Assembly (NCBI GenBank): GCA_002009975.1
Contig: MTLP01000032.1
Coordinates: forward strand, 62,001-126,000
Reading direction: 5' to 3'
Origin: Thermococcus sp. JdFR-02
GTDB lineage: Archaea > Methanobacteriota_B > Thermococci > Thermococcales > Thermococcaceae
Length of the DNA stretch: 64,000 nt
Below, one piece after another: positions 8,913 through 18,480 of this stretch (the stretch's first letter is position 1; each line of letters begins with the position of its first letter). The notes below the pieces were generated by a model. That model had not been told where the DNA came from, did no database searches, and saw only the letters and a list, made by a program, of their open reading frames with translations. A program made the translations under genes and the position numbers.

Positions 8913-11900
8913 ATGAAAAGAGTATGGGAGGTTCTTGTTCCTCATGATGAAGTTATCCAAGGAAAGCTCACCGAGAATAGTTTTGTTGGAAACTTGGGAA
9001 GCGTTTGGGAGAAGAGAGAACTCGGTAAAGATGTTAACGTTGAGGAGAGATACTATAACCCAAGAATGTTCATTGAGAGAACTTATCTCACATCCAAGAT
9101 GAGAGAAGTTGTAACAGAAATATTCCAACGTTTAAACGGAGCCAATGGAAGACCAATTTATCATTTAAGGGTTGGACTCGGTGGAGGTAAGACTCACACA
9201 TTGCTCTTGCTCTATCACTTAACAAAAAGCTGGAATGAAATAGGCCCAATCTTTGCCTCGAAATTTGGATTAAATCTTTGGTTGCCTCCAAATGTTAGAA
9301 CTGTTGTAGTAGATGGGACAAAACTTGAAATCTTCGGTTATCCTTTCCCTGATGGCACTGAGGTAAAAACCATCTGGGGCATGATACTGAAGCAACTCGG
9401 AGAATACGATGAAAAATATGACTCTTGGGACTATGTTCCCTCTACAACAGTCTTAAAAGAAGCATTCAACAAAGCTCCAACGCTCATTCTCATAGACGAG
9501 CTAACTCTATACATTGAAAGACTTGACGAAGATAAACAAGAGAAAGTTAAGGCATTTATTCAAAACTTGACAACTGCAGTTGAAGAAACTTATACGACAG
9601 CATTGCTCATAGCCACTCCCGAGGGAGAATTTGAGAAAGCATTTAGAAAAATCAAGAACATTCTCGAAAGATACAGCTCAATCAAAATAGTAACCTCTCC
9701 TGATGAGTCAAAACACATTAGGAGAATAGCCCTCTTCAAAGGCAATTATTTCTTGGAAACTGCAAAAGAAGTTGCTCAGGCATATAAAGAAGCATATTTG
9801 AGAGAAAACATAACGCTTTCTACTGATATAATGGATATTATAGTTAAGAGCTATCCCTTCCATCCGGCCGTTGATATGCTTCTGGAAAAGCTCAAAGGCA
9901 GCAAAGAGTTCCAGTTAGTTAGGGATGAATTGAGATTCCTTGCAAGTTTAGTTTATTCAGTATATAAGAACAAACCCAAAGATGCTTACTTGATAACTCC
10001 TTCTCACATTGATATCACAGATGATTATGTAATGGCAGGAACGATAGCAAAAATTGGAGATGTTTTCCTAGTTAGCAGATTAAAAGGAGATTGGAATAGG
10101 CTCAATACAATTGAAGACAAAGAAATTGGAGATTTGGCAAAGAAAGTTCTAGGATTTATTGTGCTGAATTCTCTTGTTGAAACTGTTCCGGGTGAAAGTG
10201 GAACCGATAGAAATGCCATATACTTTGCTCTCCTATCTCCGAAAGTCAGCAAAAGCCTCCTTGACTCTGCAATTAACGAAGTCTTAAAACGCACTTGGTT
10301 CGTTTCAGTTGATCCAAACACTGGAAGACTATTCTATGGAAAACCAAACATCAACAAGATAATCAGTGATTACACAGAGACCATCAAAAACAAGAATCCA
10401 GAAATCTGGAAGGATATAATAAAAGAAACCCTCGATAAATGGCTTGATGATAATTTCAAAAAGTACATGAGGCATTCCAAGGAAAGAATCTTCCAAAAGA
10501 ATAAAATCATAATGTGGGCCTCTTCATCAGACATGATACCTGACTCCAACGATTATGCTCTAAAACTTGCCTTTGTGAGTTGGGATAGAGCAGCCAATGA
10601 TAAAGAAGAGGTGATCAAACAAGTAAAAGAATTCTTTGAATACTATGGAACCAGACCCAGAGAATATAAAAATACGGTTGTATTCCTAGTCCCAGATATA
10701 GAAACAACTGAAAAAGCAAAGGAGGTAGCATATAGGCTTAAAGCAATTGAACTCATCGAAGAGGAAAAGGAAAAGAATCCCGATCTGAAGACAAAAACCA
10801 TAGAAAGATCACTGGAGCTTGAAAAGGCTAGAAATATTACACATTTAAGCCAACTAACTATATTGAGCTACAAATATCTTGTCTATCCCTATGGAGACCT
10901 AAAAGTAGATGAACTTGAAACTACTGAACTGTTACATGAGAACATACTTCTGAAAGTCGAAGAAAAGCTCCTAAATCGTGGAAAGGTCCTGAGAAACTTA
11001 TCTCCTTCCGCATTAGTGGAAAGATACTGGCCCAAAGATAAGAAAAAAATAGAAGTACGTGAACTAAAAGAGTACTTCTACAAAGTCCCAAGCTTTGAAT
11101 ATGTCCCTAAACCAGAGATAATAGAAAAGGCAATAATTGAAGCTGTGAAATTGGGATTGATTGCATATATTGATGAAAGTGGAAAAGCGTACACAAAAAC
11201 TTCAATCTTTAAGCTTTCAGACAGGGGTGTTTTAACAAAAGACGTAAGGATGATAAAATTAACAATAACGGTTAGAGACAAAGAAGGAAAACCTGCAGAC
11301 AATATCGGAATATATGTGGACGGAAAAAGAATACGCTCAGGAGAAGCTTTAGAAGACCTTCCCGGTTCCAAACATGTGATCAAAATAGAGCTTCCCAAAG
11401 ACTATGAATTCTTAGGATGGAGCGATGGAGCAAAAGAGCTTGTCAGAGAAGTTACACTTGAAAAGGACATTCATTTAGAGGCCCTCGTGAAAAAGAAAGA
11501 AAAGAAACCCAAAATAAAAATCACAATAAAAACTGTTGATTTAGATGGAAATGTCATAAATGCTCCAATAATAGTGGAATCCGAAGAAATTGGAAAAGAA
11601 AGCGGGTTTGGACATCTTGAAATTTCAATTTCAGAAGAAACCCCGATTAGGATCATAGTACATTCAACTGGAAATTACAGGTTCGTTTCATGGCAAGGAG
11701 GAGGAAGTAGTGAGGAAGTTACACTACGTCCACGTAGTAATCTGGAGCTAGTTGCACTGTTCAAAAAAGTAAGTAAGCCACCAGAAGGTCCAGAAGGTCC
11801 TATTGAGAGATGGGAATTAATTAGAGAATCTGGAACAATTGAGAAGGTTATAAGAACGATCCGTTCTAACCTAAAGAAAGAGACCAGATACGTTAAAATA

Positions 11901-12230
11901 ACCATAAAACTATCCCTGAAGGAATTTATTGAGAACATAAATATCCTAACATCCCTAATAAAAGGAGGAAAGTGTACAATATCCTTACAATCCTCAATGC
12001 CACACTTAGGATTTGAAAAGCTGTTAATGGAAGCCGAGGGAGATCTAAGCAAGATAACTAATTTAAGACAGTTACTAACACAGGCTGGGTTCTTCTTTAA
12101 GGAGATTACGTTGAGAATAGAAAGAGAACTGGAGACACTTGAGATAGTAAAAGAAGTCATTGACATAGATGTCTTGGAAATTCTCCCCGCCTCTTCGGAG
12201 ACGACTGTTGAAATGGAGGTGAAAACATGA
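8913..12230 (+). CDS. DUF499 (COG1483-type) ATPase of a DNA modification/defence system
   Basis: The protein has 1105 residues from the ATG at 8913 (SD GGGTGGTTATC). An AAA-type core near the N-terminus has the Walker A motif VGLGGGKTHTLLLL and Walker B PTLILIDELTLYIE. The C-terminal third holds two tandem beta-rich modules, each with a GW-type or SW-type motif (EFLGWSDGAKE and RFVSWQGGGSSEE), before a final alpha/beta tail. DUF499 ATPases are known companions of DUF1156 methyltransferases. It overlaps the PglZ gene by 4 bp (ATGA). It probably powers assembly or translocation, which is inferred. Confidence 0.88.
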   Translation: MKRVWEVLVPHDEVIQGKLTENSFVGNLGSVWEKRELGKDVNVEERYYNPRMFIERTYLTSKMREVVTEIFQRLNGANGRPIYHLRVGLGGGKTHTLLLLYHLTKSWNEIGPIFASKFGLNLWLPPNVRTVVVDGTKLEIFGYPFPDGTEVKTIWGMILKQLGEYDEKYDSWDYVPSTTVLKEAFNKAPTLILIDELTLYIERLDEDKQEKVKAFIQNLTTAVEETYTTALLIATPEGEFEKAFRKIKNILERYSSIKIVTSPDESKHIRRIALFKGNYFLETAKEVAQAYKEAYLRENITLSTDIMDIIVKSYPFHPAVDMLLEKLKGSKEFQLVRDELRFLASLVYSVYKNKPKDAYLITPSHIDITDDYVMAGTIAKIGDVFLVSRLKGDWNRLNTIEDKEIGDLAKKVLGFIVLNSLVETVPGESGTDRNAIYFALLSPKVSKSLLDSAINEVLKRTWFVSVDPNTGRLFYGKPNINKIISDYTETIKNKNPEIWKDIIKETLDKWLDDNFKKYMRHSKERIFQKNKIIMWASSSDMIPDSNDYALKLAFVSWDRAANDKEEVIKQVKEFFEYYGTRPREYKNTVVFLVPDIETTEKAKEVAYRLKAIELIEEEKEKNPDLKTKTIERSLELEKARNITHLSQLTILSYKYLVYPYGDLKVDELETTELLHENILLKVEEKLLNRGKVLRNLSPSALVERYWPKDKKKIEVRELKEYFYKVPSFEYVPKPEIIEKAIIEAVKLGLIAYIDESGKAYTKTSIFKLSDRGVLTKDVRMIKLTITVRDKEGKPADNIGIYVDGKRIRSGEALEDLPGSKHVIKIELPKDYEFLGWSDGAKELVREVTLEKDIHLEALVKKKEKKPKIKITIKTVDLDGNVINAPIIVESEEIGKESGFGHLEISISEETPIRIIVHSTGNYRFVSWQGGGSSEEVTLRPRSNLELVALFKKVSKPPEGPEGPIERWELIRESGTIEKVIRTIRSNLKKETRYVKITIKLSLKEFIENINILTSLIKGGKCTISLQSSMPHLGFEKLLMEAEGDLSKITNLRQLLTQAGFFFKEITLRIERELETLEIVKEVIDIDVLEILPASSETTVEMEVKT

Positions 12231-13141
12231 TCCCAGAAGCATTGCTGAAAAAAATAATCACAACAGAGAATCCAACAAAAGAAATAGGAAAGTTCATAGT
12301 AAAAGAATTCTCCAAATTCCTTACTTTCCCGGATTTTCAATATTATTCTGAATTTGAACAAAAAATGTCTTCATTTGAACAGTGGCTCTATGAAAATTGG
12401 GAAACAGAAGTTTATGAGTTACTAATTCCAGAGAACAAAGACGAGATAAGCATTATCCAAGCATTCCAAAGAGCATCCGAAATAAATGCAAATGTATTAA
12501 TTGCGGATGGATTTAGTATAAGAGAGCTTATCTTCTTAATAAACGAATTTGGAGAAGATAGAGTCACGTATGAGTTCTCATATGCATATCCCCCCACAAT
12601 AACTTCCAAAGCGGCTACAATAGTTTTTGGTAGCCCCACTATGAAAGAGTACTTCAATAACAAGGAGATCATCATAACCGGAAAACAATGGAAAACAAGG
12701 CTTATTGAAAATCCCATGGATCCTCCGAGAATAGGTCACGAAACTGGATTTGCATTTTATTCATACTACCCCGATGCCCCTTTGCATAACGCCCAGATTC
12801 ATGGAACTACACTACAAAATATCGGCGAAGTCATAAAGAAGTTAATTAATATGATAAAAGAGCTTTCCAGATACACAGATTTAGTTATTACTGGGGATCA
12901 CGGATACATCTTTTTAGGAAATAATCCAAACTTGTATTTATGGAAGCCTATAAAAAGTCCTCGATTCGGAGAAAACCTCAAAAAATCACCATATTTAATT
13001 GTGGAAAATGAAGCGGTTGCAATTGGTAGGTTCCATGCACTAAAAAGCAGGGATTCATTTATAACTCATGGAGGAATAAGCATTATGGAATCATTAGTGC
13101 CTGTTGTAATAATTAGGAGGGAGATCAATGGCACAGTTTAA
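12227..13141 (+). CDS. short PglZ-domain protein
   Basis: This 304-residue protein has the alkaline phosphatase-like PglZ motifs: VLIADGFSIRE with Asp94, DLVITGDHGYIF with Asp224 and His225, and THGGISIMESLVPV with His281 and Glu288. PglZ proteins occur in BREX and related defence systems. Canonical ones are usually much longer, so this is a compact version consisting of little more than the core domain. Its ATG overlaps the DUF499 stop codon and follows GGAGGTGAAAAC. Metal-dependent hydrolase activity is inferred from the retained residues. Confidence 0.85.
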   Translation: MIPEALLKKIITTENPTKEIGKFIVKEFSKFLTFPDFQYYSEFEQKMSSFEQWLYENWETEVYELLIPENKDEISIIQAFQRASEINANVLIADGFSIRELIFLINEFGEDRVTYEFSYAYPPTITSKAATIVFGSPTMKEYFNNKEIIITGKQWKTRLIENPMDPPRIGHETGFAFYSYYPDAPLHNAQIHGTTLQNIGEVIKKLINMIKELSRYTDLVITGDHGYIFLGNNPNLYLWKPIKSPRFGENLKKSPYLIVENEAVAIGRFHALKSRDSFITHGGISIMESLVPVVIIRREINGTV

Positions 13142-13508
13142 ATTGAGCCTTTCACCAAGACCGTCACTTAGAGTGTATCGAAAATCTGAAAATGGGGAAA
13201 GAGTATATTACACTAAATTAAAAGGATGGAAAGTTATCATCCTCAAAGAAACTCTCTTAAGTAGAATACCCGCAAAAACCGTGAAACAATATAAGAATGG
13301 CTTAATATTTTTTGAGATAGATGAAGAGAATGCTCTCAGAATCATTTTAGCTGCTCAAACAGTTAAGACTGTTATAAATCGAGAAAAAGTCAGAAAGATA
13401 GCCAATGGAATAGCAGAACTTCCTTCAGATGAAATCTATTGGTGGTATAGATTATACTTAAAATATGAAAGAAAGGCATTGAATGCTTTAAAGAGTGTTC
13501 TTGTTTAA
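13128..13508 (+). CDS. small hypothetical protein linked to PglZ
   Basis: This 126-residue protein is of a family I cannot name. It overlaps the end of the PglZ gene by 14 bp and has the strong SD GGAGGGAGATCA before its ATG, so it is the third gene of the rightward operon. The middle part (RIILAAQTVKTVINREKVRKIANGIAEL) is helical and the end is rich in Trp and Tyr (EIYWWYRLYLKY). It converges with the leftward operon with a 4-bp overlap. Confidence 0.7.
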   Translation: MAQFKLSLSPRPSLRVYRKSENGERVYYTKLKGWKVIILKETLLSRIPAKTVKQYKNGLIFFEIDEENALRIILAAQTVKTVINREKVRKIANGIAELPSDEIYWWYRLYLKYERKALNALKSVLV

Positions 13509-13864
13509 CTTTCTATGTATCTCTTAATATCAAATCTACCATTTGCAATTACATCCTCGTATATAATCCTAATTCCTGCTTCTGCATATTTTTCTAACTC
13601 TTCTAATCTTTGTTCTGGCGTTAAATTTGGATATTTGATTTTCATAAGAAGTTCCAATGTTCCATCTTTGTCTATAGAGTAGGTATTTATCAGTTCCTCT
13701 TTTTTGGATAATTCCTCTTTCTCTTCAAATATTATTCCAATTGCTGCTGCTATTTGGAATAAAATACTGAAAGAGGGAAAATACTCTTTGTATTTATTTA
13801 TAAGTTCTTCATATTTATCTTTTGAACTTGTATAAATTTTTGGTTTAGTTCCTTCCCATACCAT
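13505..13864 (-). CDS. small accessory protein of the SMC-like/helicase operon
   Basis: The protein has 119 residues from the ATG at 13864 (SD GGGTGAGTGAAG). A helical core has ILFQIAAAIGIIFEEKEEL, then EELINTYSID, similar in pattern to small proteins that accompany Dnd-type DNA modification operons. I cannot assign it to a family with confidence. It is the last gene of the leftward operon and starts right after the stop codon of the DndD-like ATPase. Confidence 0.6.
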   Translation of the reverse strand: MVWEGTKPKIYTSSKDKYEELINKYKEYFPSFSILFQIAAAIGIIFEEKEELSKKEELINTYSIDKDGTLELLMKIKYPNLTPEQRLEELEKYAEAGIRIIYEDVIANGRFDIKRYIES

Positions 13865-13866
13865 CT

Positions 13867-15897
13867 TCACTCACCCACTAAAACATTTGCTTCAAAAATA
13901 GATGATTCTCTGTTAACCTGATTTCTTACTATTATAAACTCCTTACAGATCTTGTCTTTAAAAATAGGAGCTATAGAATCAATTTCTGTTTTTCCATTTG
14001 GTCTTTCGTCTTTTAAAACTAAGAGAATTATTTGGTTCTCCATTTCTGAAAATAGCTTTGCTATATTTTCTTGGACATAAGGGCTTAACCTACCAAATAA
14101 CGTATCTGTTATTATAGGTGCTTTAACTTGGGAATACTTATTAAGACCTAGAATAAAGCTCAAAGCGACAACTTCCATTTCTCCATATGAAATAGTGTCC
14201 ATATTAGGTCTTGAACCATCTTTACAGACTATTTGGAACTTATAATTGTTTTTACTACTAAATTCAAAACCAGCGTATTCATCTTTTTTATTTGTTAGCT
14301 CTAAAAATATATCTGAAGAAGTCCTTATAATATCTTGTCTTCTTTTTTCAACTACTATATCCAAATACTCCTTTAATGCATTTTTTAAAGTGTCTACTAA
14401 TCCAATTTTTGCTTCAATTTCTGATAATTCTGAGCCAGAAGAAATACGTCGCTTTAATTTTTTCTCGATCTTATTTTTCTCACTAGTTAATTCCTCAATT
14501 CTTTCAGTGACTTTCTGAAGTTCTTTTTCAAGCTTCCCAATTTCCCTCTCTAATTGAGATATCTTCTTCTCAATTTGATTGATTATTGCTATTCCTACAT
14601 TTTTGAGCTTTTCACTAATCTGCTTAATTTGCCTTTTAACTTGATTTATTTCCTCTTCAGTTTCTTTTAGTTTAATACGAGATTCGTAAACACTGCTAAT
14701 AGCTATTCTCTCAATTTTTCTAAGTTTTTCGAGCAATTGGGAATAAATATGGTTGTAGTATGCATGCTTTTTGTCAATTTCTTTTAACTTATCAACAACT
14801 TGAGGATGTTCCTCTTTTAATTCCTTCAGCTGTTCTTGTAACTGTCTAATTTCATATTCCTCAAAAATTATTCTTCCACATACAGAGCATTTGGATTCAT
14901 TTAGTGTTTCTTCCAGAGACTTAATTATAAAATTAAGTTTCCTGAGTTTTTCTTGTTCTCTTTGTAATTCTGAAAGCTTCTTTTCTAATTGTTCCTTTGC
15001 ATCAAGTAATTCCGGTTTAAGTATTAGTAGATGTAAACTTGTGCTATTCTCCTCAATCTCTTTTTTAATGTTCTCTCTGATTTTTTCTAGTCTTTCTAAC
15101 TTTTCTTCCAACTTTTGTCGGGTATCTTCAAGATTTCTAATTTCTTCATAACTAGATTGAGCTAATTCTCTTCTTAATTCTGCTAGTCTTGCCTTTTTAT
15201 CTGCAAGCTCTTTTTTAATTTCCTCTTTCCTTTTTTTGTAATGTCCTAGTTGAGTATTTATCCTATCTAATTCCTCAGATAATGATCTCAAGTGTTTTTC
15301 ATTATCCAATTGCTTCTTCCTAAGTTTTTCTAGATCCCATCTAACATTTTCAAGATCATTAATTGCCTCACGGATTGATTTTAGTCCAAGAAGTAATTCA
15401 ACAGAATCTCGTACCATCTCACCCCCTTGTTCTCTAGCAAGTGTTTTGACATCCTCTGCGTCAAAGAAAAAGAACCTACTAATTTCATAAGGTATTAACT
15501 GATCGATAAAATCCTGTTTATAAAGGACGTCACTGATTATTGCCTCTCCATCTACAAGTACCTCTAGGCTTTCTTTTATATTATGACCTTTTTTAATAGC
15601 TTTGCGTATAATGATATAAGTTTTCTTAAGTACCTCATCGTAGAAAGTTAACTCGACAAACATTTCCGCATCTTTTTCATTTAAAGCTTTATCATTAAAT
15701 ACTAGCTTTGTATTTCTTCCCCTTGAACCATATAATCCCCAGTATATAGCATCTAAAATTGAGGTTTTACCAAATCCATTGTCTCCATATATCCCAAAGA
15801 TATGTTTTCTTTTTTGAGAACAAGTTTGTTCAAATATTATTTCTGTTAGTCCTCTGTATGGTTTAAAGTTTTTCATTGCAATTCTTTGTAACCACAC
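13867..15897 (-). CDS. DndD/Rad50-like SMC-type ATPase with zinc hook
   Basis: The protein has 676 residues from GTG at 15897, served by AGGGGGGAT; a TTG two codons earlier lies inside that SD. The Walker A motif YGDNGFGKTS is near residue 39. Long coiled coils run from about 180 to 540 and are interrupted by KCSVCGR near 327, a CxxC zinc hook as in Rad50. The C-terminal lobe has the signature SYGEMEVVAL and the Walker B PIITDTLFGRLS, with Asp-Thr where most ABC proteins have Asp-Glu, as in DndD. DNA sensing or bridging is inferred. No dndA, dndC or dndE is present nearby. Confidence 0.82.
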   Translation of the reverse strand: MWLQRIAMKNFKPYRGLTEIIFEQTCSQKRKHIFGIYGDNGFGKTSILDAIYWGLYGSRGRNTKLVFNDKALNEKDAEMFVELTFYDEVLKKTYIIIRKAIKKGHNIKESLEVLVDGEAIISDVLYKQDFIDQLIPYEISRFFFFDAEDVKTLAREQGGEMVRDSVELLLGLKSIREAINDLENVRWDLEKLRKKQLDNEKHLRSLSEELDRINTQLGHYKKRKEEIKKELADKKARLAELRRELAQSSYEEIRNLEDTRQKLEEKLERLEKIRENIKKEIEENSTSLHLLILKPELLDAKEQLEKKLSELQREQEKLRKLNFIIKSLEETLNESKCSVCGRIIFEEYEIRQLQEQLKELKEEHPQVVDKLKEIDKKHAYYNHIYSQLLEKLRKIERIAISSVYESRIKLKETEEEINQVKRQIKQISEKLKNVGIAIINQIEKKISQLEREIGKLEKELQKVTERIEELTSEKNKIEKKLKRRISSGSELSEIEAKIGLVDTLKNALKEYLDIVVEKRRQDIIRTSSDIFLELTNKKDEYAGFEFSSKNNYKFQIVCKDGSRPNMDTISYGEMEVVALSFILGLNKYSQVKAPIITDTLFGRLSPYVQENIAKLFSEMENQIILLVLKDERPNGKTEIDSIAPIFKDKICKEFIIVRNQVNRESSIFEANVLVGE

Positions 15898-16148
15898 TAC
15901 CAATCCCCCCTCATTTGGTTAAAGTATCTATTTATGATCTCTGTTAAGTCTCTTTTAATTCCCCGTTTTTTTCCGATTTTTACGGCTTTTTCTTCTCTTA
16001 TGACTACTTCAAGCAAGAGTTCTAGTGGGAGAGAATACTTGTTTGCTACTCCCTTTAATATCTCATAGACATCTTTTGAAAGTTCAAAATCCCCATCTTC
16101 ATCAGAAACAATTACAAAGTTCTCATATTCATATATTTCAATAGGCAT
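15897..16148 (-). CDS. small acidic protein of a DNA modification-type operon
   Basis: This 83-residue protein starts at the ATG at 16148, after GGAGGTACTTGACA inside the helicase gene end. Its C-terminal half (ILKGVANKYSLPLELLLEVVIREEKAV) resembles small proteins found between DndD-like ATPases and PLD helicases, where they probably bridge the two. I base this on position and the helical pattern only. It is tightly coupled to both neighbours: its stop codon overlaps the next start by one base. Confidence 0.6.
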   Translation of the reverse strand: MPIEIYEYENFVIVSDEDGDFELSKDVYEILKGVANKYSLPLELLLEVVIREEKAVKIGKKRGIKRDLTEIINRYFNQMRGDW

Positions 16149-16150
16149 TG

Positions 16151-18331
16151 TCAAGTACCTCCTAATACGTTAATCCTTCTATATAACCTCGAAAGCTTAA
16201 TTAATGTATCTTCAGAATCTATAGCACTTTCTAAAAATATCAAACTCCTATTAAGTTCCCTTTCAAAGATCTCAATCTCTGTAGGCTCGATCTCGTAATT
16301 ATATGTCTCATCGTAGGGAAAAACAAAGAGATCATAGATGATAGCCCTATCTTTATTAGGAGCTTTTCTAAGTACCCTTCCCCTTCTTTGTATAAATTCT
16401 CTCGGATTTGTGCTACTTGCCAAAATTATTGCTGAGTCGCTTGCTGGAATATCAACGCCTTCATCCAGACATTTAATTGACAATAGAAACTTGACAGCTC
16501 CTTCCTCAAAAAGACGCAAATGTTCAATCTTTTTCTCCTTTTCTTGGATACCTAAGTATTTTAGGAACTTATATCCTCTTTTTGCCATTTCCTTTGCCAA
16601 GATATCTAACTGCTCCGTATCTTGGCAATAAATAAGGCATCTACCCAACTTATCTCTATTTTTCTCAATGATTTCTATTGTTTTCTGGATTTTATTCTCT
16701 GCTTTTTTGATTATTTTAGCTCGCTTTAGTAATAAGTTCTGGAGTAACATTGCCTCACTCTTGTCCTCCAGAATATCAAGAGCTTCCTTAAGTGAAGTGT
16801 CTTCTGACAAGTTGTACTTGGCAAGTATCCGTTTATAAGTACTGTAAATTTTTCTTGAGATCTCTTTGTATTGATATAATTCTTCATCTGTAAGAGGGAC
16901 TATTTCAATGTGATATTCATAGGGAACTATCCTTTCATCCCTAATTGCATCTTTTAGAGAATATTCATAAATTATGCCTCCAAAATAATCCATAATCATT
17001 TTAGTTCCGACATCATCCCAGATCCTTATAGGAGTGGCACTTAATCCAAGTCGTCCCAAAGCGGGATCAAGTTCTTTCATGATTTCTCTGCTCTTTCGAG
17101 CACCAAGCCTATGAACTTCATCCACTACAAGAACATATTGCCCTCTAAGCTCCTGATTTATGACTTCTATGAATGTATCTGAACTAGCAGAACGAATTGT
17201 TGCTATTATGAATTTTTTACCATGTTTCTTTTGATATGCCCATATAAACTCTCTCAAAAGGACCTTCCAGTTTGGATTTTGACTTGAACAAATTATTATT
17301 GGTACATCCACAAAAACTCTTTTGATTTCCCTTATCCACTGGATTACAAGCTCTTTTGATGGAACCAATAATACTACAAATGTATCTTCAGGCAGGCGCT
17401 TGACTGCAAATAACGCTGTTAAAGTTTTTCCACTACCAGTTGCCATAGAGAGAATACCACACCTATTATTTTTATACCATTTTTGAATTGCCTCTTCTTG
17501 ATGCTGCCATAATGTAATCTGCGATTTGGAAGCTGGATATTCAACAAAAACTTCTTCTGGATCAACTATTTCCTTAATCTCTGGAGGTGCAATTTTTATT
17601 AGTTCTCTTTTTACAGCCTCAGGGATTGTGTAAGTTCTCACTTTAGGGTTTGCATTGTTCCACGTAGCCCAAAATTCTTCCTCAGCTGAAGTTATATATT
17701 CTTTCTCAGCTTCTATCCAGCTTCTATGAACAGAAAAGGACTCTGCATTGTCAATCCATCCCCTTGCAGTTTCATTTATTGATCCTTCAATATGTAATTT
17801 GTTTCCGTTAAAATCCTCAAAAATCGCAAATTTACTATGCCAGATTGCTTCACTCTTGGTATCCTCATATATGATATCAATGTCATGGGGTATGGCTAAC
17901 CTAATTTCCAGTTTTCCCTTTGAAACCAACCATGCAAGAACCTCAAGTCTCTTTCGTACTATAAGATCTTCAAGATTTATATTCTTAAGTTCTTCCAAGA
18001 GTTTTTGTTCGATTATCTCTGGAGGTGTTTTTAATCCTCTGTTAATTGCTTCAACATCTTCTTTAGATAACAAAACTCCTGTTATAAGATACATTTTTTC
18101 ACCTTGATTAATAAAATAAGCAAGACCCCTTGCTGCTGCAGCTAATACTGAAGAAGAAAAGTACCCACTTGCTCTATAATAATATTTGGAATTTGCTATC
18201 ACCGGAATAAAAAATTCAGTGAGGGTGTTATCTAAGGAAGTATACCTTTTTTTCAATTCTAATCTTTTGAAGTTTCCATCAGACTTAAATGGTGTTATCA
18301 AAATTATCCCCACTGAGAAAATAGAGTTCAT
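16151..18331 (-). CDS. PLD nuclease-SF2 helicase fusion
   Basis: This protein of about 726 residues has two parts. The N-terminal phospholipase D-like nuclease has YYRASGYFSSSVLAAAARGL and the catalytic HSKFAIFED (HxK-x4-D) followed by GSINET. The SF2 helicase has MATGSGKTLTAL (Walker A), VVDEVHRLG (DEVH), GLSATPIR and RGRVLRKA. Such fusions are typical of defence and DNA modification loci. The start is uncertain: ATG at 18331 is listed, but a possible TATA at 18336-18344 would favour TTG at 18301 or 18256, and a TTG at 18379 extends the frame. It heads the leftward operon. Confidence 0.85.
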   Translation of the reverse strand: MNSIFSVGIILITPFKSDGNFKRLELKKRYTSLDNTLTEFFIPVIANSKYYYRASGYFSSSVLAAAARGLAYFINQGEKMYLITGVLLSKEDVEAINRGLKTPPEIIEQKLLEELKNINLEDLIVRKRLEVLAWLVSKGKLEIRLAIPHDIDIIYEDTKSEAIWHSKFAIFEDFNGNKLHIEGSINETARGWIDNAESFSVHRSWIEAEKEYITSAEEEFWATWNNANPKVRTYTIPEAVKRELIKIAPPEIKEIVDPEEVFVEYPASKSQITLWQHQEEAIQKWYKNNRCGILSMATGSGKTLTALFAVKRLPEDTFVVLLVPSKELVIQWIREIKRVFVDVPIIICSSQNPNWKVLLREFIWAYQKKHGKKFIIATIRSASSDTFIEVINQELRGQYVLVVDEVHRLGARKSREIMKELDPALGRLGLSATPIRIWDDVGTKMIMDYFGGIIYEYSLKDAIRDERIVPYEYHIEIVPLTDEELYQYKEISRKIYSTYKRILAKYNLSEDTSLKEALDILEDKSEAMLLQNLLLKRAKIIKKAENKIQKTIEIIEKNRDKLGRCLIYCQDTEQLDILAKEMAKRGYKFLKYLGIQEKEKKIEHLRLFEEGAVKFLLSIKCLDEGVDIPASDSAIILASSTNPREFIQRRGRVLRKAPNKDRAIIYDLFVFPYDETYNYEIEPTEIEIFERELNRSLIFLESAIDSEDTLIKLSRLYRRINVLGGT

Positions 18332-18480
18332 GAATCTAATATACCTTTCGACTCGTAATAATGAGTAAACACCACACAACGAATATTAAATATTGTTCAT
18401 TGAAATTTTGTGTAGTTTTATTAATGTCTTAGTGAAACATTGAAGACCGATTAACAGATCTCACTACAAAAACCAGATGC

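Noticed and set aside
11675-12361. Long minus-strand frame opposite the DUF499 and PglZ genes
   Set aside because: It lies wholly in the shadow of two well-supported genes, has no SD and its Ser/Leu-rich product is typical of antisense frames.
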